A stretch of DNA of 46,861 bases from an uncultured Saccharospirillaceae bacterium (lineage in GTDB: Bacteria > Bacteroidota > Bacteroidia > Flavobacteriales_D > CAJJDF01), in the NCBI GenBank assembly GCA_950054195.1, contig CATLPG010000021.1, positions 1 to 46,861 of the forward strand, given 5' to 3'. Position numbers and translations under genes: made by a program. Of the stretch, positions 36,288-45,775 are shown one piece after another; position 1 is the first letter of the stretch, and each line of letters begins with the position of its first letter. The notes under the pieces are model-generated. The model was not told the origin of the DNA and made no database searches. It was given only the letters and a program-made list of their open reading frames with translations.

Positions 36288-37496
36288 ATGTTTTTGAGGC
36301 CTATTATTTTTCTAGCTGCTATTTTTTTATCCAATCTAATCTTTGCTCAAAAAGAAGACTCTCTACTTTATCTAAAGGGTGAAAAAATAAAAACTGTTGA
36401 GCAGTGGGAAAAGAAAAGGCCAATAATTAAAAGCACCTTTTTATCAGAAGTTTATGGTCAAATGCCTCCTAGACCCAATCAAAAGTTCACTGTAAGTAAA
36501 ATACTATTTATTGATAGCTTAAATCTTTTCTACAAAGAAATTCTTATCGATTTATATAAAAACTCATCGCATATTACCCAAATAAGACTATCTGTCTTTC
36601 TACCAGATACAATAAATAAAAATCCTGTGATACTTGCTTTAAACAAATGCGGTAACCAAACGGTTATTAAAAATAATTTTATTACCACTTATCAAGATCG
36701 TCTTTTACATAATTATTGCAGTAAAAAGCAAGAAAAGTTAAACGGATTAAAACATAGCTTTTGGCAGCTAGACAGCCTTTTTAAAAGGGGATATGGCTTT
36801 GCTACATTTCATGAAAGTGATATCTCACCCGATATTAAAGAAGTTAAAGAAGGTGTTTTTAAGCACTACCCTGAATTAGATAATAAAAACGGTTGGGGCT
36901 TAATTTCTGCTTGGGCTTGGGGTTTGCATAGAGCTATTGATTATTTGCATACTAATCCTCTGGTTGACACTAATAAAATTATACTTTTTGGACACTCAAG
37001 AAGAGGAAAAACCGCGCTTTTAGCAACAGCTCTAGATGAACGTGTGGATGCTGTAGTTCCCCACCAATCAGGTACCTTGGGAACAGCTTTGGTTAAAAAT
37101 AAACCCATGGAGGGTCTAAGAAGGATTAATAAAACGTTTCCTCACTGGTTTAGCGATCGTTTAAAAGATTATGCTAAAAAGCCAAGATCATTACCATTGG
37201 ACCAACATTATTTAATTGCTCTTGTAGCTCCTAGGCCAATTATAGAAACTGTTGGGTCTAGAGATTATTGGAGCAGCTATTGGTTATCAAGAAAGGCATT
37301 ATTAAAAGCTTCGCCTGTTTATGAACTATATGGTGTAGATGGTATAATTGATAAAGAAAAAATTAAGTATAAATACCAGCTTGAATCACAAAAAAGAGCA
37401 AATCTGCTACAAATCAGACGTCCTTATGGGCATACCATGAACGGTGACTATTGGAGCTTTATTTTAGATTTTTTAGATATTAAACTAAGGGATTGA
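36288..37496 (+). CDS. Exported alpha/beta-hydrolase of the glucuronoyl esterase (CE15)-like family
   Basis: A 402-residue secreted protein with a signal peptide (1-20, ending LIFA before QKED). The start is the ATG at 36288; longer in-frame readings overlap the SPOR gene and lose the signal peptide. The nucleophile motif is GHSRRGK (235-241, Ser237), with the ALDERVDAVVPHQSGTLGTAL segment after it and HGY-type region RPYGHTMNGDYW near the end, holding the likely catalytic His. This matches the CE15 layout (glucuronoyl methylesterases, which detach lignin-linked glucuronate), often mislabelled acetylxylan esterase. Substrate is uncertain. It lies one base after the SPOR gene, so it may be co-transcribed, and overlaps the end of the convergent gene by 12 bases. 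Confidence 0.84.
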   Translation: MFLRPIIFLAAIFLSNLIFAQKEDSLLYLKGEKIKTVEQWEKKRPIIKSTFLSEVYGQMPPRPNQKFTVSKILFIDSLNLFYKEILIDLYKNSSHITQIRLSVFLPDTINKNPVILALNKCGNQTVIKNNFITTYQDRLLHNYCSKKQEKLNGLKHSFWQLDSLFKRGYGFATFHESDISPDIKEVKEGVFKHYPELDNKNGWGLISAWAWGLHRAIDYLHTNPLVDTNKIILFGHSRRGKTALLATALDERVDAVVPHQSGTLGTALVKNKPMEGLRRINKTFPHWFSDRLKDYAKKPRSLPLDQHYLIALVAPRPIIETVGSRDYWSSYWLSRKALLKASPVYELYGVDGIIDKEKIKYKYQLESQKRANLLQIRRPYGHTMNGDYWSFILDFLDIKLRD

Positions 37497-39560
37497 GAAC
37501 GTAAAATATTTATCGTACAAAGGTATACCTTCAAAAGTTGCTATTCCATTAGAAATAGATGTAGCATTTATTGTATAAACATGATCAAAGCTAGCAGTGT
37601 TGGATATTAAAATCTTCACATTGTTTGGATTTGTTTCTGATGATGAAAAAACATTCAGGTCTAGTGCTATATCCAACGTTCCTATTCCACCTGTATGGTT
37701 GCTGTACCATTTTCGTAATAAAACATTATTAATTCCAACTAAACTATGTCTTGCTAAACTTGCGCCATTATGGCCAACCAATGCATAGGCATCATTCCCC
37801 AAGGTTGAGGTTAATTCAATAGTAAAACCAGAAGTAATATCAGTTTCAGATTTTGATTTTGGTTGATACAAATCAGACCCCAAATCTCTCCCTACACCAA
37901 GAACTCCATTTGCATAACCATTGGAAACATCATACAATACTTTATCAGAACTTGACACGTAATTATGTGAAAGTGTAACTCCATATTTAATCGCCAAGTA
38001 AGTATTTATTTTCATCTTCCTCAAAGAGTCTATTTCATCATTAAAAATAATTAGTTCTGCTATTTCTCCTTCCCAAAAATTAGCTAACCCAAGTAAGTCC
38101 GCACCAATGTAAAAGCTGGACACCAAATTGGCACCATAATTTCCATTTATAATTGTTCCTATATTAGCTCCATTAACATCTATACTTTTAGTTGCACTAC
38201 CAAAACCTGCTTTTAAAGTATAAGAAATAATATTAGGTCGATTATTCGCTGTGCCGTAAGCATCATTATTTAAAAAGCCTGTAAGTAAATTACCTGTTAT
38301 TAACTCATACTGATTGGAAGAGTTAACCCTCAAACCATACCCAGTTGAAGGTACAGATGTATTTAGAGAACCATAAATTGTTCTATTTCCACCAGATCCA
38401 CTCTGTAATTTTTGAACAGAAAAAATAACCATATCGTTAGCATTAAGCTCAGTTGATAGCGGTATTGTCATTGCATCATTATTGCCATCAAAATGAATAA
38501 CAGGATTATAGTTTATGTTAAAAGTTGATGAATCATAAAAGGTAGGTTGTTTAGATACAATAGTTTGCTGAGCAGATAACAAACCAAATAGGTTACTTAA
38601 GTTAGTCCAGCTAGATATAGTTACTCCATTCACCAATGATGAAGGTCCATTATCACTTTTTAACCAAACCGAATTATTTTCGCACCCTGTAGATGCCGGA
38701 GCAAAACTATTCACAAAACTGGTTGAGTACTTAGCATTTAAATATTTTAACACCTGATCATTTTCACAAAAATCTAATTCTTTTTTATAAATAATTATCT
38801 CTGCGATGTGGCTATTATGCCTTCTGTTTTCGTTTCTGTTAACGTTCACTCTAATTCTACTATGAAAAATATCTGGATTGGTAATTGTATCGTTAGCTGC
38901 GCCATTATCATAGGTTACCAATTGCCCAGTAGAATTGTTATAGCTTATACCAAATAACTTAATGGTATCGTGAACAAACGTGTTGAACCGACTAAATTGA
39001 TTCGCACCCCCTAGTTTTGATCTTACCTGAAAACTATTTGTAGACGAATTGTAATCTATTTGAAACGATCCTGATGTGTTGGGATTGGTGTGACTAGAAT
39101 AGAAGCTCTCAAAATTTGTTGGTGATGCAGTATCACTCATTAAAATAATGTACATAGTAAAATCATCTTTCATGTTTGATGGTAAGATGTGTTGTAACCT
39201 ATCCTCTAAGTCAAAGTCCAGTGCATTTTGACCATTAAAGTAACCCAAACGAAGCTTAGGTTTAAAAGAGGAAGTAGTTTGCGAAACATGAAAATCATTC
39301 CCCGATTTATCTTTCCATATGGATACTGAATCACCTGTTTTGGAAGCATAATTAGTACTCAAAATATTATTTTCTTCTAATAATGTAGTTGTATCACTAG
39401 CATCTATCCAAAACCATAAATTAGAAAGTGTATCTGGTTTAAAAGCATTTGAGCCAATTCTATTATTTGTTTCTACAATTGTTTGCTGAGCTTTTAATAA
39501 GCCTATACCTAAGAGCATTAAAACAAGTATCCAGTATTTACTTTGTGAAAAACCGAACAT
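37485..39560 (-). CDS. Secreted protein with repeated LamG-like modules, no T9SS sorting domain
   Basis: A 691-residue exported protein with a signal peptide (1-24, ending LLKA before QQT). It is built from two related LamG/concanavalin-like units: about 45-285 (LSNLWFWIDASDTTTL onward) and about 297-540 (CENNSVWLKSDNGPSSLV onward, with PVIHFDGNNDAMTIP), each ending in an IIxYxxEL-type helix (EIIIYKKELD and AELIIFNDEI). The last 150 residues (ITSGFTIELTSTLGNDAYAL, WYSNHTGGIGTLDIALDL) form another beta domain. No typical T9SS C-terminal domain is present, unusual for such proteins in this genus group; the C-terminus ends YFTFSIP, and a type B signal is not evident. Likely a surface or extracellular binding protein; ligand unknown. 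Its N-terminus overlaps the preceding gene by 23 bases. Confidence 0.78.
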   Translation of the reverse strand: MFGFSQSKYWILVLMLLGIGLLKAQQTIVETNNRIGSNAFKPDTLSNLWFWIDASDTTTLLEENNILSTNYASKTGDSVSIWKDKSGNDFHVSQTTSSFKPKLRLGYFNGQNALDFDLEDRLQHILPSNMKDDFTMYIILMSDTASPTNFESFYSSHTNPNTSGSFQIDYNSSTNSFQVRSKLGGANQFSRFNTFVHDTIKLFGISYNNSTGQLVTYDNGAANDTITNPDIFHSRIRVNVNRNENRRHNSHIAEIIIYKKELDFCENDQVLKYLNAKYSTSFVNSFAPASTGCENNSVWLKSDNGPSSLVNGVTISSWTNLSNLFGLLSAQQTIVSKQPTFYDSSTFNINYNPVIHFDGNNDAMTIPLSTELNANDMVIFSVQKLQSGSGGNRTIYGSLNTSVPSTGYGLRVNSSNQYELITGNLLTGFLNNDAYGTANNRPNIISYTLKAGFGSATKSIDVNGANIGTIINGNYGANLVSSFYIGADLLGLANFWEGEIAELIIFNDEIDSLRKMKINTYLAIKYGVTLSHNYVSSSDKVLYDVSNGYANGVLGVGRDLGSDLYQPKSKSETDITSGFTIELTSTLGNDAYALVGHNGASLARHSLVGINNVLLRKWYSNHTGGIGTLDIALDLNVFSSSETNPNNVKILISNTASFDHVYTINATSISNGIATFEGIPLYDKYFTFSIP

Positions 39561-40326
39561 CTACAAAGGTTTTAGTACTAATATTGGTAATTACATCATA
39601 ACTTAACACACCCGTAGAAGATATTGTTACATTAGAAAGTATAGAAGTATCATAGCCTAACACATAAAAATCTAAATCTGCTACAGCTATTGGTTTTAAA
39701 CCAGTGTTAGTTAATTGCGTTGCATAGTGATTATAATAATTAAATGTATTTCCTGTAGTTAGAGGGAAAACACTTAAATGAGCCATGGGCGGTATTATTT
39801 CTCTACGGGCACTTTTAAGGGTTCCATTATTATCGGTATACAATAAGTTTAGATGGGCGGTTGTATCATCAGCCCTAGCATCTGAATATTGATTAAGTTT
39901 TATATCTCCTATTGAATCTACTCTTAGCTGCTCAATATTATTTGTTTTAATTACTAAGTCTTCATCATTAATTGTTCCTATAAAATTGATATTATCATCA
40001 ATGGTGTTACCATCTAATCGCCATGCCTTATTTAACAAACCTACCATAGATAAAGTATCAGCCTGCCCTCTTGTAATGTAAACAGCTACAAGCGTATCAT
40101 TTATTAACTGTAAGGAATCAATGTTTTGGTGGTCTATAACATAACCAAGCTCTCCATTAGTTAAACCTATTTTGTAGATATTGTTTATGGTATCTAAATA
40201 CATATCTCCTTCATAGGCGTTTCTACCGTTATGGATAACCGACATTGATGAGGTGTCCATATAAACTTGAGAGAAAGAAATGGCAGGCACTATAAGAAAT
40301 ATAATATGAATTAAACGAATACACAT
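39538..40326 (-). CDS. Secreted protein of unknown function with LamG-protein partner gene
   Basis: A 262-residue exported protein. The signal peptide (about 1-19, ending SFS before QVYMD) is followed by a short module YLDTINNIYKIGLTNGELG, a repeat-like middle (DGNTIDDNINFIGTINDEDL, NNIEQLRVDSIGDI) of the kind found in tail-fibre or trimeric-adhesin-like surface proteins, and a beta-rich C-terminus. I do not recognise a family with confidence. It overlaps the 691-residue LamG-type gene by 23 bases, so the pair is translationally coupled and probably acts together at the cell surface. No T9SS domain is evident. Confidence 0.72.
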   Translation of the reverse strand: MCIRLIHIIFLIVPAISFSQVYMDTSSMSVIHNGRNAYEGDMYLDTINNIYKIGLTNGELGYVIDHQNIDSLQLINDTLVAVYITRGQADTLSMVGLLNKAWRLDGNTIDDNINFIGTINDEDLVIKTNNIEQLRVDSIGDIKLNQYSDARADDTTAHLNLLYTDNNGTLKSARREIIPPMAHLSVFPLTTGNTFNYYNHYATQLTNTGLKPIAVADLDFYVLGYDTSILSNVTISSTGVLSYDVITNISTKTFVDVRFFTK

Positions 40327-40476
40327 CTTTGGCTAGCCCATTTTTTGTAAATTTATGATGTATCAGTCTGTAGTTAGTAAGTGTTTTTGCGTATCCTACA
40401 TGTGCAACCTACTTCTTTGTTTAAGCATGCTGGTTGTTTAATTAAACAATTTTAAATTCTATTAAGAGTATAAAAA

Positions 40477-42372
40477 ATGAGCGACTCTATAAAACACGAA
40501 TGCGGAATAGCTGTTCTTCGACTAAAAAAACCCTTAAGTTTTTACCTTGAAAAATATGGCACCCCTTTTTACGGTTTACGTAAAATGTACTTGCTTATGG
40601 AGAAACAGCACAACCGTGGTCAAGATGGTGCTGGTTTAGCAAACCTTAAGCTAAACGTTTCTCCTGGCAATCGTTACATTAGTAGGTCTAGAGCTACTGG
40701 AACAGGTTCTATTCAACAAGTTTTTGACCATGTGAATGGTAGGTTTAAAAATTTATCAGAAGAAGAGTTAAATGATACAAAATGGCTTAAAGAAAATCAT
40801 GCCTTTACTGGTGAACTTTTTCTTGGTCATTTACGCTATGGTACTTTTGGTAAAAATAGCATTGAAAACACCCACCCTTTTTTAAGAGCAAACAATTGGC
40901 AAACTAAAAATCTTATACTAGCAGGTAATTTTAATTTAACAAATGTAGATGAGCTTTTTGATGTATTAGTGAATATTGGTCAGCACCCAAAAGAAAAATC
41001 AGATACGGTTACCATTTTAGAGAAAATAGGATACTTTTTAGATGAAGAGAACCAGCGTATTTTTGATAAAGCTAAAGCCGAAGGAAAATCATATAAAGAA
41101 ATTTCTAGCATTATAGCTAATGAGCTAGATGTTCCTAGCATTCTTAAACAAGCCGCAGCCGATTGGGATGGTGGTTATGCAATGGCAGGCTTACTTGGCC
41201 ATGGTGACGCTTTTGTTCTTAGAGATCCTAATGGTATTCGTCCTGCATTTTGGTTCGAAGATGATGAGGTTGCTGTAGTTGCTTCTGAAAGAGCAGTTAT
41301 ACAAACTGTTTTTAATACATCTATCGATCAAATTAAACCTATTGATCCTGGTTGTGCATTAATTATTAAAAAAGATGGACAAGTAGCTCAAAAAAGAATT
41401 TTAGATGCTAGAGAAAAAACATCTTGTTCATTTGAGCGTATTTATTTCTCCAGGGGTAGTGATCAAGATATTTATAGAGAGCGTGTTGAATTAGGGAAGA
41501 GTCTTTGCCCTCAAATTTTAGAGAGTATTTCATACGATTTACATAATTCGGTATTCTCCTACATACCAAACACAGCAGAAACTGCATTTTATGGTGTAGT
41601 AAAAGGTATTGATGGTTATTTAAACAAACAAAAAGTAAAACAAATACAAGAATTAGGTGATAATGCCTCTGCCGAAGAAATTAAAGAAATACTAGAGTTT
41701 ACTTATCGAGCAGAAAAAATTGCGATTAAAGATGCTAAGCTAAGAACATTTATTACCCAAGATGATGAACGAGATGATTTTGTGGCTCACGTTTATGATA
41801 TAACTTATGGTACTGTTAAAGACAATCAAGATAACTTGGTTATTATTGACGATTCGATTGTTAGGGGTACCACATTAAGAACATCTATCTTAAGAATTTT
41901 AGATCGGTTAAACCCTAAGAAGATTATTGTTGTTTCATCTGCACCACAAATTAGATATCCAGATTGTTACGGTATTGACATGTCTAAAATGGGCGATTTC
42001 ATTGCTTTTCAAGCTGCTATAGCACTTTTAAAAGAATCTGGATGGGACAATATTATTGATAGCGTTTATGAAAAATGTAAAGCTCAAGAGCATTTAAATA
42101 AGGAAGAAATTAATAATTACGTTAAAGAAATTTATGCTCCTTTTTCTCCTGAGGAAATATCACTAAAAATAGCTGAACTACTAAAACCAGCGGAGACCAA
42201 GGCGGAGGTTGAAATTATTTACCAAACTATTGAGGGCTTACATAAAGCATGTCCTAATGATAAAGGAGATTGGTACTTTACGGGCAATTATCCAACTCCC
42301 GGGGGGAATAAGGCCGTAAACAAAGCTTTTATTAATTTTTATGAAGGCAAAAATGTAAGGGCTTACTGTTAA
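40477..42372 (+). CDS. purF: Amidophosphoribosyltransferase (PurF-like, long form)
   Basis: PurF makes 5-phosphoribosylamine from PRPP and glutamine, the first step of purine synthesis. The 631-residue protein begins HECGIAVLR; the nucleophile Cys9 lies behind an 8-residue propeptide that must be removed, as in Bacillus PurF. The glutaminase domain follows (HNRGQDGAG, FLGHLRYGTFG, NFNLTN-like), then the phosphoribosyltransferase domain with the PRPP loop VIIDDSIVRGTT. It is longer than the usual 470-510 residues because of inserts in the N-terminal domain and around 400-480, a feature of one PurF type common in Flavobacteriia. A second, shorter PurF may exist elsewhere. No purine gene adjoins it; it ends in a 4-base overlap with the convergent exonuclease gene. 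Confidence 0.93.
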   Translation: MSDSIKHECGIAVLRLKKPLSFYLEKYGTPFYGLRKMYLLMEKQHNRGQDGAGLANLKLNVSPGNRYISRSRATGTGSIQQVFDHVNGRFKNLSEEELNDTKWLKENHAFTGELFLGHLRYGTFGKNSIENTHPFLRANNWQTKNLILAGNFNLTNVDELFDVLVNIGQHPKEKSDTVTILEKIGYFLDEENQRIFDKAKAEGKSYKEISSIIANELDVPSILKQAAADWDGGYAMAGLLGHGDAFVLRDPNGIRPAFWFEDDEVAVVASERAVIQTVFNTSIDQIKPIDPGCALIIKKDGQVAQKRILDAREKTSCSFERIYFSRGSDQDIYRERVELGKSLCPQILESISYDLHNSVFSYIPNTAETAFYGVVKGIDGYLNKQKVKQIQELGDNASAEEIKEILEFTYRAEKIAIKDAKLRTFITQDDERDDFVAHVYDITYGTVKDNQDNLVIIDDSIVRGTTLRTSILRILDRLNPKKIIVVSSAPQIRYPDCYGIDMSKMGDFIAFQAAIALLKESGWDNIIDSVYEKCKAQEHLNKEEINNYVKEIYAPFSPEEISLKIAELLKPAETKAEVEIIYQTIEGLHKACPNDKGDWYFTGNYPTPGGNKAVNKAFINFYEGKNVRAYC

Positions 42373-43721
42373 AGATCAATACGCTTAAATTGCTTATCAC
42401 GAAATAAGTTTTTTATCTGGTATTGATAATCTTTATCAGTCTTGAACTCTTCTGATAGTAAAAGTAGCTGATCGACATTCTTAAAGTTTGTTTTTTGTCC
42501 ATTACAAAAGCCAAATGCCGTTAATTTACCTTCTTGTATTAAAACAAAACCTTGCGATTTTTTTGTTAACCCATCACATGTGAAGACATGATTTTGATTA
42601 GTTATGCCGTAATCTTTTAAAAAGGTATCAAATCGTTTCGAATAAACCTCTACAGGTTCTTTATCAATACACGCTCCTTTGCATTTTTCTATAGAGTAAC
42701 CAAAGCAAGCTCGGGGAGATGTATATTTTTCTATACCGTTTATAGCTAAACATAGTTGATATTTTTCTGATAGTCGTTCAACCTTCTTTTTAGCTTGTTC
42801 TAGCGATTTAAAGCCTATAAGTGGGAGTATATCTTGCTGAGCTTTTTTAATGTCTATTTTAGGGTATTTACCCTCTTCAACTGAAAAATACATACCATAA
42901 GGAAATACCGTGTTTTTTTGAGCATGGTTATACTTAGGTTTATATTTTTTGATCTCCTTATTCTCAAACAAAGAAGCCATTATTTCATTGACTGTTTTTA
43001 AGTAATCAATTTTAGCAATTTCTTCTATAATGCTTGAACCCTTTTTTGTTTTAAAGTTCCTTAGATGAGTTTTAACCCGTGATTGTATATTCTTGCTCTT
43101 ACCTATATAAATAATCTCTCCTTCTTTATCTTTTAAATAATAAATACCTGGAGACTGTGGAAGTTTATTTACCTTAAGCTGATCATCTAGAATGGTGTTA
43201 AACGAATAATCTGAAATAAAATCAGGTTCTTTATCTATCATTTTATGGAAAAGAATAGCTGTAGCCTCAGCATCTCCCATGGCTCTGTGACGAGCTTTAA
43301 TTTCAATACCAAAGTGTTTAGATATTTTACCTAAACTATATGAATTTAATCCCGGAAAAACTTTTCGGGCAGTTTTTACTGTACATATGGTTTTTCTTTG
43401 GTAATCATAGCCTAAGTCCTTAAACTCTTTTCTAAAAAAACCATAATCGAAACTGGAGTTATGTGCTACGAAAACTCTGTCTTTGGTGTAATTAATTACT
43501 TCTTTTGCTACTTCATAAAATTTAGGAGCTGTTCTAACCATAGCATCATTGATGCCTGTTAACCGCGTAATAAAGTAGGGGATTTTTTGTTCAGGATTTA
43601 CTAATGTTTCGTAGCGATCAATTATTTTATAACCATCAGTAACTACAATGGCAATTTCTGTTATTTTACCACCTACGGATGTTGCTCCTGTAGTTTCTAT
43701 ATCTACAACAGCAAATTCCAT
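42369..43721 (-). CDS. DEDDh exonuclease fused to a GIY-YIG nuclease domain
   Basis: A 450-residue two-domain nuclease. The N-terminal DNA polymerase III epsilon-like domain (about 1-170) has VVDIETTG (Asp7, Glu9), HNSSFDYGFF (Asp) and HRAMGDAEAT (His, Asp), the four DEDDh acidic ligands plus His. The second domain (about 195-275) is GIY-YIG: PGIYYLKDKEGEIIYIGKSKN with RVKTHLRNFK and ELEN-type NEIMASLFENKEIK. The C-terminal part has a Cys-rich stretch (FGYSIEKCKGACIDKEPV). This layout resembles Cho/UvrC-like exonucleases, suggesting repair or an associated function. I use the ATG at 43721; a TTG three bases earlier is possible. It lies 3 bases after the HIT gene. Confidence 0.9.
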   Translation of the reverse strand: MEFAVVDIETTGATSVGGKITEIAIVVTDGYKIIDRYETLVNPEQKIPYFITRLTGINDAMVRTAPKFYEVAKEVINYTKDRVFVAHNSSFDYGFFRKEFKDLGYDYQRKTICTVKTARKVFPGLNSYSLGKISKHFGIEIKARHRAMGDAEATAILFHKMIDKEPDFISDYSFNTILDDQLKVNKLPQSPGIYYLKDKEGEIIYIGKSKNIQSRVKTHLRNFKTKKGSSIIEEIAKIDYLKTVNEIMASLFENKEIKKYKPKYNHAQKNTVFPYGMYFSVEEGKYPKIDIKKAQQDILPLIGFKSLEQAKKKVERLSEKYQLCLAINGIEKYTSPRACFGYSIEKCKGACIDKEPVEVYSKRFDTFLKDYGITNQNHVFTCDGLTKKSQGFVLIQEGKLTAFGFCNGQKTNFKNVDQLLLLSEEFKTDKDYQYQIKNLFRDKQFKRIDL

Positions 43722-43724
43722 CAA

Positions 43725-44111
43725 TTAGCCTACAATTGTTTGTTGGATTTCTTTTAGCTCCCCCTCTGTTAGCTGGAGTTTATTTTTTGAGAAGTTCATA
43801 TCCCCAACATGATTTATTGGAATGAGGTGTATGTGTGCATGAGGCACCTCTAATCCAATAACACTAACACCTATTCGTTCACATGGTATAGCCGCTTCTA
43901 TTTTTCTAGCTACTTGCTTAGCAAAAACTATCATTTCGCCTAGCAGCTCATCATCTACATCAAAGATATAATCAACCTCTTTCTTTGGGATAACCAAGGT
44001 GTGGCCTTTAACCAATGGAAAAACATCCAGAAATGCTAAAAACTTATCACTTTCAGCAATTTTGTAGCTTGGTATTTCACCGTTTACTATTTTGGTAAAA
44101 ATGCTCGCCAT
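43725..44111 (-). CDS. HIT-family protein
   Basis: A 128-residue nucleotide hydrolase or transferase of the histidine-triad family. The HxHxHxx motif appears as VPHAHIHLIPI near residues 88-98 and the N-terminal signature ASIFTKIVNGEIPSYKIAES is that of the Hint/HinT group, which hydrolyses AMP-lysine or purine phosphoramidates. Length is normal. It sits in the same transcript as greA (its ATG lies 2 bases after the greA stop), with the exonuclease gene 3 bases downstream. Confidence 0.95.
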   Translation of the reverse strand: MASIFTKIVNGEIPSYKIAESDKFLAFLDVFPLVKGHTLVIPKKEVDYIFDVDDELLGEMIVFAKQVARKIEAAIPCERIGVSVIGLEVPHAHIHLIPINHVGDMNFSKNKLQLTEGELKEIQQTIVG

Positions 44112-44585
44112 TTATCTTGAAATATCTACAATTTCAAACTGCATAACTCCCCCTGGTGTTTGAACATCGGCAATATCTCCTTTCTCTTTACCAAGAATAC
44201 CTTTACCTATTGGGGAGTCTATTGATATTTTTTTCGCCTTTAAGTCTGCCTCATGTTCCGCTACCAAAGTATACTCAACTTCTTTACTGTTTTTTAAGTT
44301 TTTCAACTTAACTTTTGACAGAATAAGAACCTTAGATGTATCAATATCTGATTCATCTAAAATTCTAGCATTAGCAATAATATTTTTAAGTTGTGCGATC
44401 TCTGTTTCAAGAAGCCCTTGTGCCTCTTTTGCTGCATCATACTCTGCATTTTCAGATAAATCTCCTTTATCTCTTGCTTCTGCAATTTGCTCAGAAATTT
44501 TTGGTCTTTCAATCATTTCTTTTTGACGCAATTCTTCTTTTAGCTTTGCTAAACCTTCTTCTGTATAATATTTAATGTCACTCAT
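44112..44585 (-). CDS. greA: Transcription elongation factor GreA
   Basis: GreA enters the secondary channel of RNA polymerase and triggers cleavage of backtracked RNA. The 157-residue protein has the N-terminal coiled coil (about 1-75) with the acidic tip (EARDKGDLSENAEYDAAKE, including Asp and Glu) and the FKBP-like C-terminal domain (SIDSPIGKGILGKEKGD). Length and motifs are typical. It is the first gene of a greA - HIT - exonuclease run and is separated from the PorV-family gene by a terminator. Confidence 0.97.
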   Translation of the reverse strand: MSDIKYYTEEGLAKLKEELRQKEMIERPKISEQIAEARDKGDLSENAEYDAAKEAQGLLETEIAQLKNIIANARILDESDIDTSKVLILSKVKLKNLKNSKEVEYTLVAEHEADLKAKKISIDSPIGKGILGKEKGDIADVQTPGGVMQFEIVDISR

Positions 44586-44608
44586 AATGCAATATATATA
44601 AACACAAA

Positions 44609-44633
44609 AAAGAGAATCTATTAGACTCTCTTT
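44609..44633 (-). terminator. Terminator hairpin after the PorV/PorQ-family gene
   Basis: AAAGAGAATCT / AGACTCTCTTT pairs at 10 of 11 positions with a 3-base loop, 45 bases beyond the stop codon, and on the minus strand it is followed by a short T run. It separates that operon from greA. Confidence 0.7.
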
Positions 44634-44677
44634 CTCGTTTTTAGGTTGTTAAAGATACAAAAAGTATCTCAAAAATT

Positions 44678-45745
44678 CTATTCTTCGCTAGCTCCAACTA
44701 AATTTAGTCGAACTCCAATACTATGAACTCCTCCAAAGTTGTTAGTCATTCTGTAGCTGTAATCAACACCTAAAGTAGACTTAGATTTTGTAACTGGTAA
44801 ATCAACAGAAACACCTGCTGTTGGACCAACAAAATCTGTTTGACTATCACCACTAAACATTCCTTTTTCTAACGAAGCTCCTCCCCTTAAAATAACAGTA
44901 GCTAATTTATGATTATACGTATATTCTGCACCTATTCTATATTGATCTCTAGAAAATGAATTTGATGTAAATCCTACCGCAGTAGTTAACTTACTAGTTT
45001 CTCCAAAAATGAAATCATATGAACCTCCAATATTTAACAATGATGGTAATTCAAATTCAGCAGATCTGGTTTCATAAGTAAATCTTTCATCAGCTGATGA
45101 AAATGGGTTTATAGCTTCATAGGCTAAACCATCTCCACTATATGACATTGGAGGACCAACATTTTTAAGTGCTAAACCAAACTTAATATGATCGAACTCA
45201 CCAGTGGTATAACGAACTCCTGCATCTAAAGCTACACCTGTTGCTCTTACGTTTGATATTCCTTCATTAATAATTTTAATATTAACACCCCCAGAGATTG
45301 AAGCTGAAAACTCTCTTGCATAAGCTAAGTGTAATATAAAGTTAGAAGGTGAAAATGTACCTAAACCACCTTCTGGGTTTTCAGTTGTGGTGATAGGAAT
45401 ATCGCCATAATCAAAAGATACAAATCCTAAACTTAAAGCATTAGATTCTCCAACTTTTTGAGCTATTCCAATAGTATTAATATTGATTCCTGTACCTACT
45501 AGCCAGTTTGTTGTTGTAAAACCAACTTCTGTTTTATCAACATATGCTAAACCAGCAACGTTTAAATGAACTGCTTCTAATCCTCCTACCGAAGATATTC
45601 CAGCTCCTCCCCATGCTGAGCTTCTGGCCCAAGGGTTAATTAGTAACTGTGATGCTCCTGCTGAACCTACACGATCCTCGTTTCCTGCATTCAAGTTTAA
45701 TGAAAGTACAGAAAGTATTATTAATGATATTTGTTTCATATTCAT
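44678..45745 (-). CDS. PorV/PorQ-family outer-membrane protein (type IX secretion associated)
   Basis: A 355-residue exported protein with a signal peptide (about 1-20, ending LNLNA) and a beta-barrel. The start GSAGASQLLINPWARSSAWG and then GGLEAVHLNVAGLAYV are the hallmark of the PorV/PorQ family. PorV shuttles T9SS cargo to the cell-surface attachment complex in flavobacteria and Porphyromonas; PorQ is a related T9SS component. I cannot tell which this is, so no symbol is given. It follows the large surface protein gene by 30 bases; this pairing of a PorV-like barrel with a large protein is frequent in this phylum and may mean a dedicated partner rather than the central PorV. It ends before a terminator. 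Confidence 0.87.
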   Translation of the reverse strand: MNMKQISLIILSVLSLNLNAGNEDRVGSAGASQLLINPWARSSAWGGAGISSVGGLEAVHLNVAGLAYVDKTEVGFTTTNWLVGTGININTIGIAQKVGESNALSLGFVSFDYGDIPITTTENPEGGLGTFSPSNFILHLAYAREFSASISGGVNIKIINEGISNVRATGVALDAGVRYTTGEFDHIKFGLALKNVGPPMSYSGDGLAYEAINPFSSADERFTYETRSAEFELPSLLNIGGSYDFIFGETSKLTTAVGFTSNSFSRDQYRIGAEYTYNHKLATVILRGGASLEKGMFSGDSQTDFVGPTAGVSVDLPVTKSKSTLGVDYSYRMTNNFGGVHSIGVRLNLVGASEE

Positions 45746-45775
45746 AACTAAATCTTTTAACTAATTAAACTCTTA

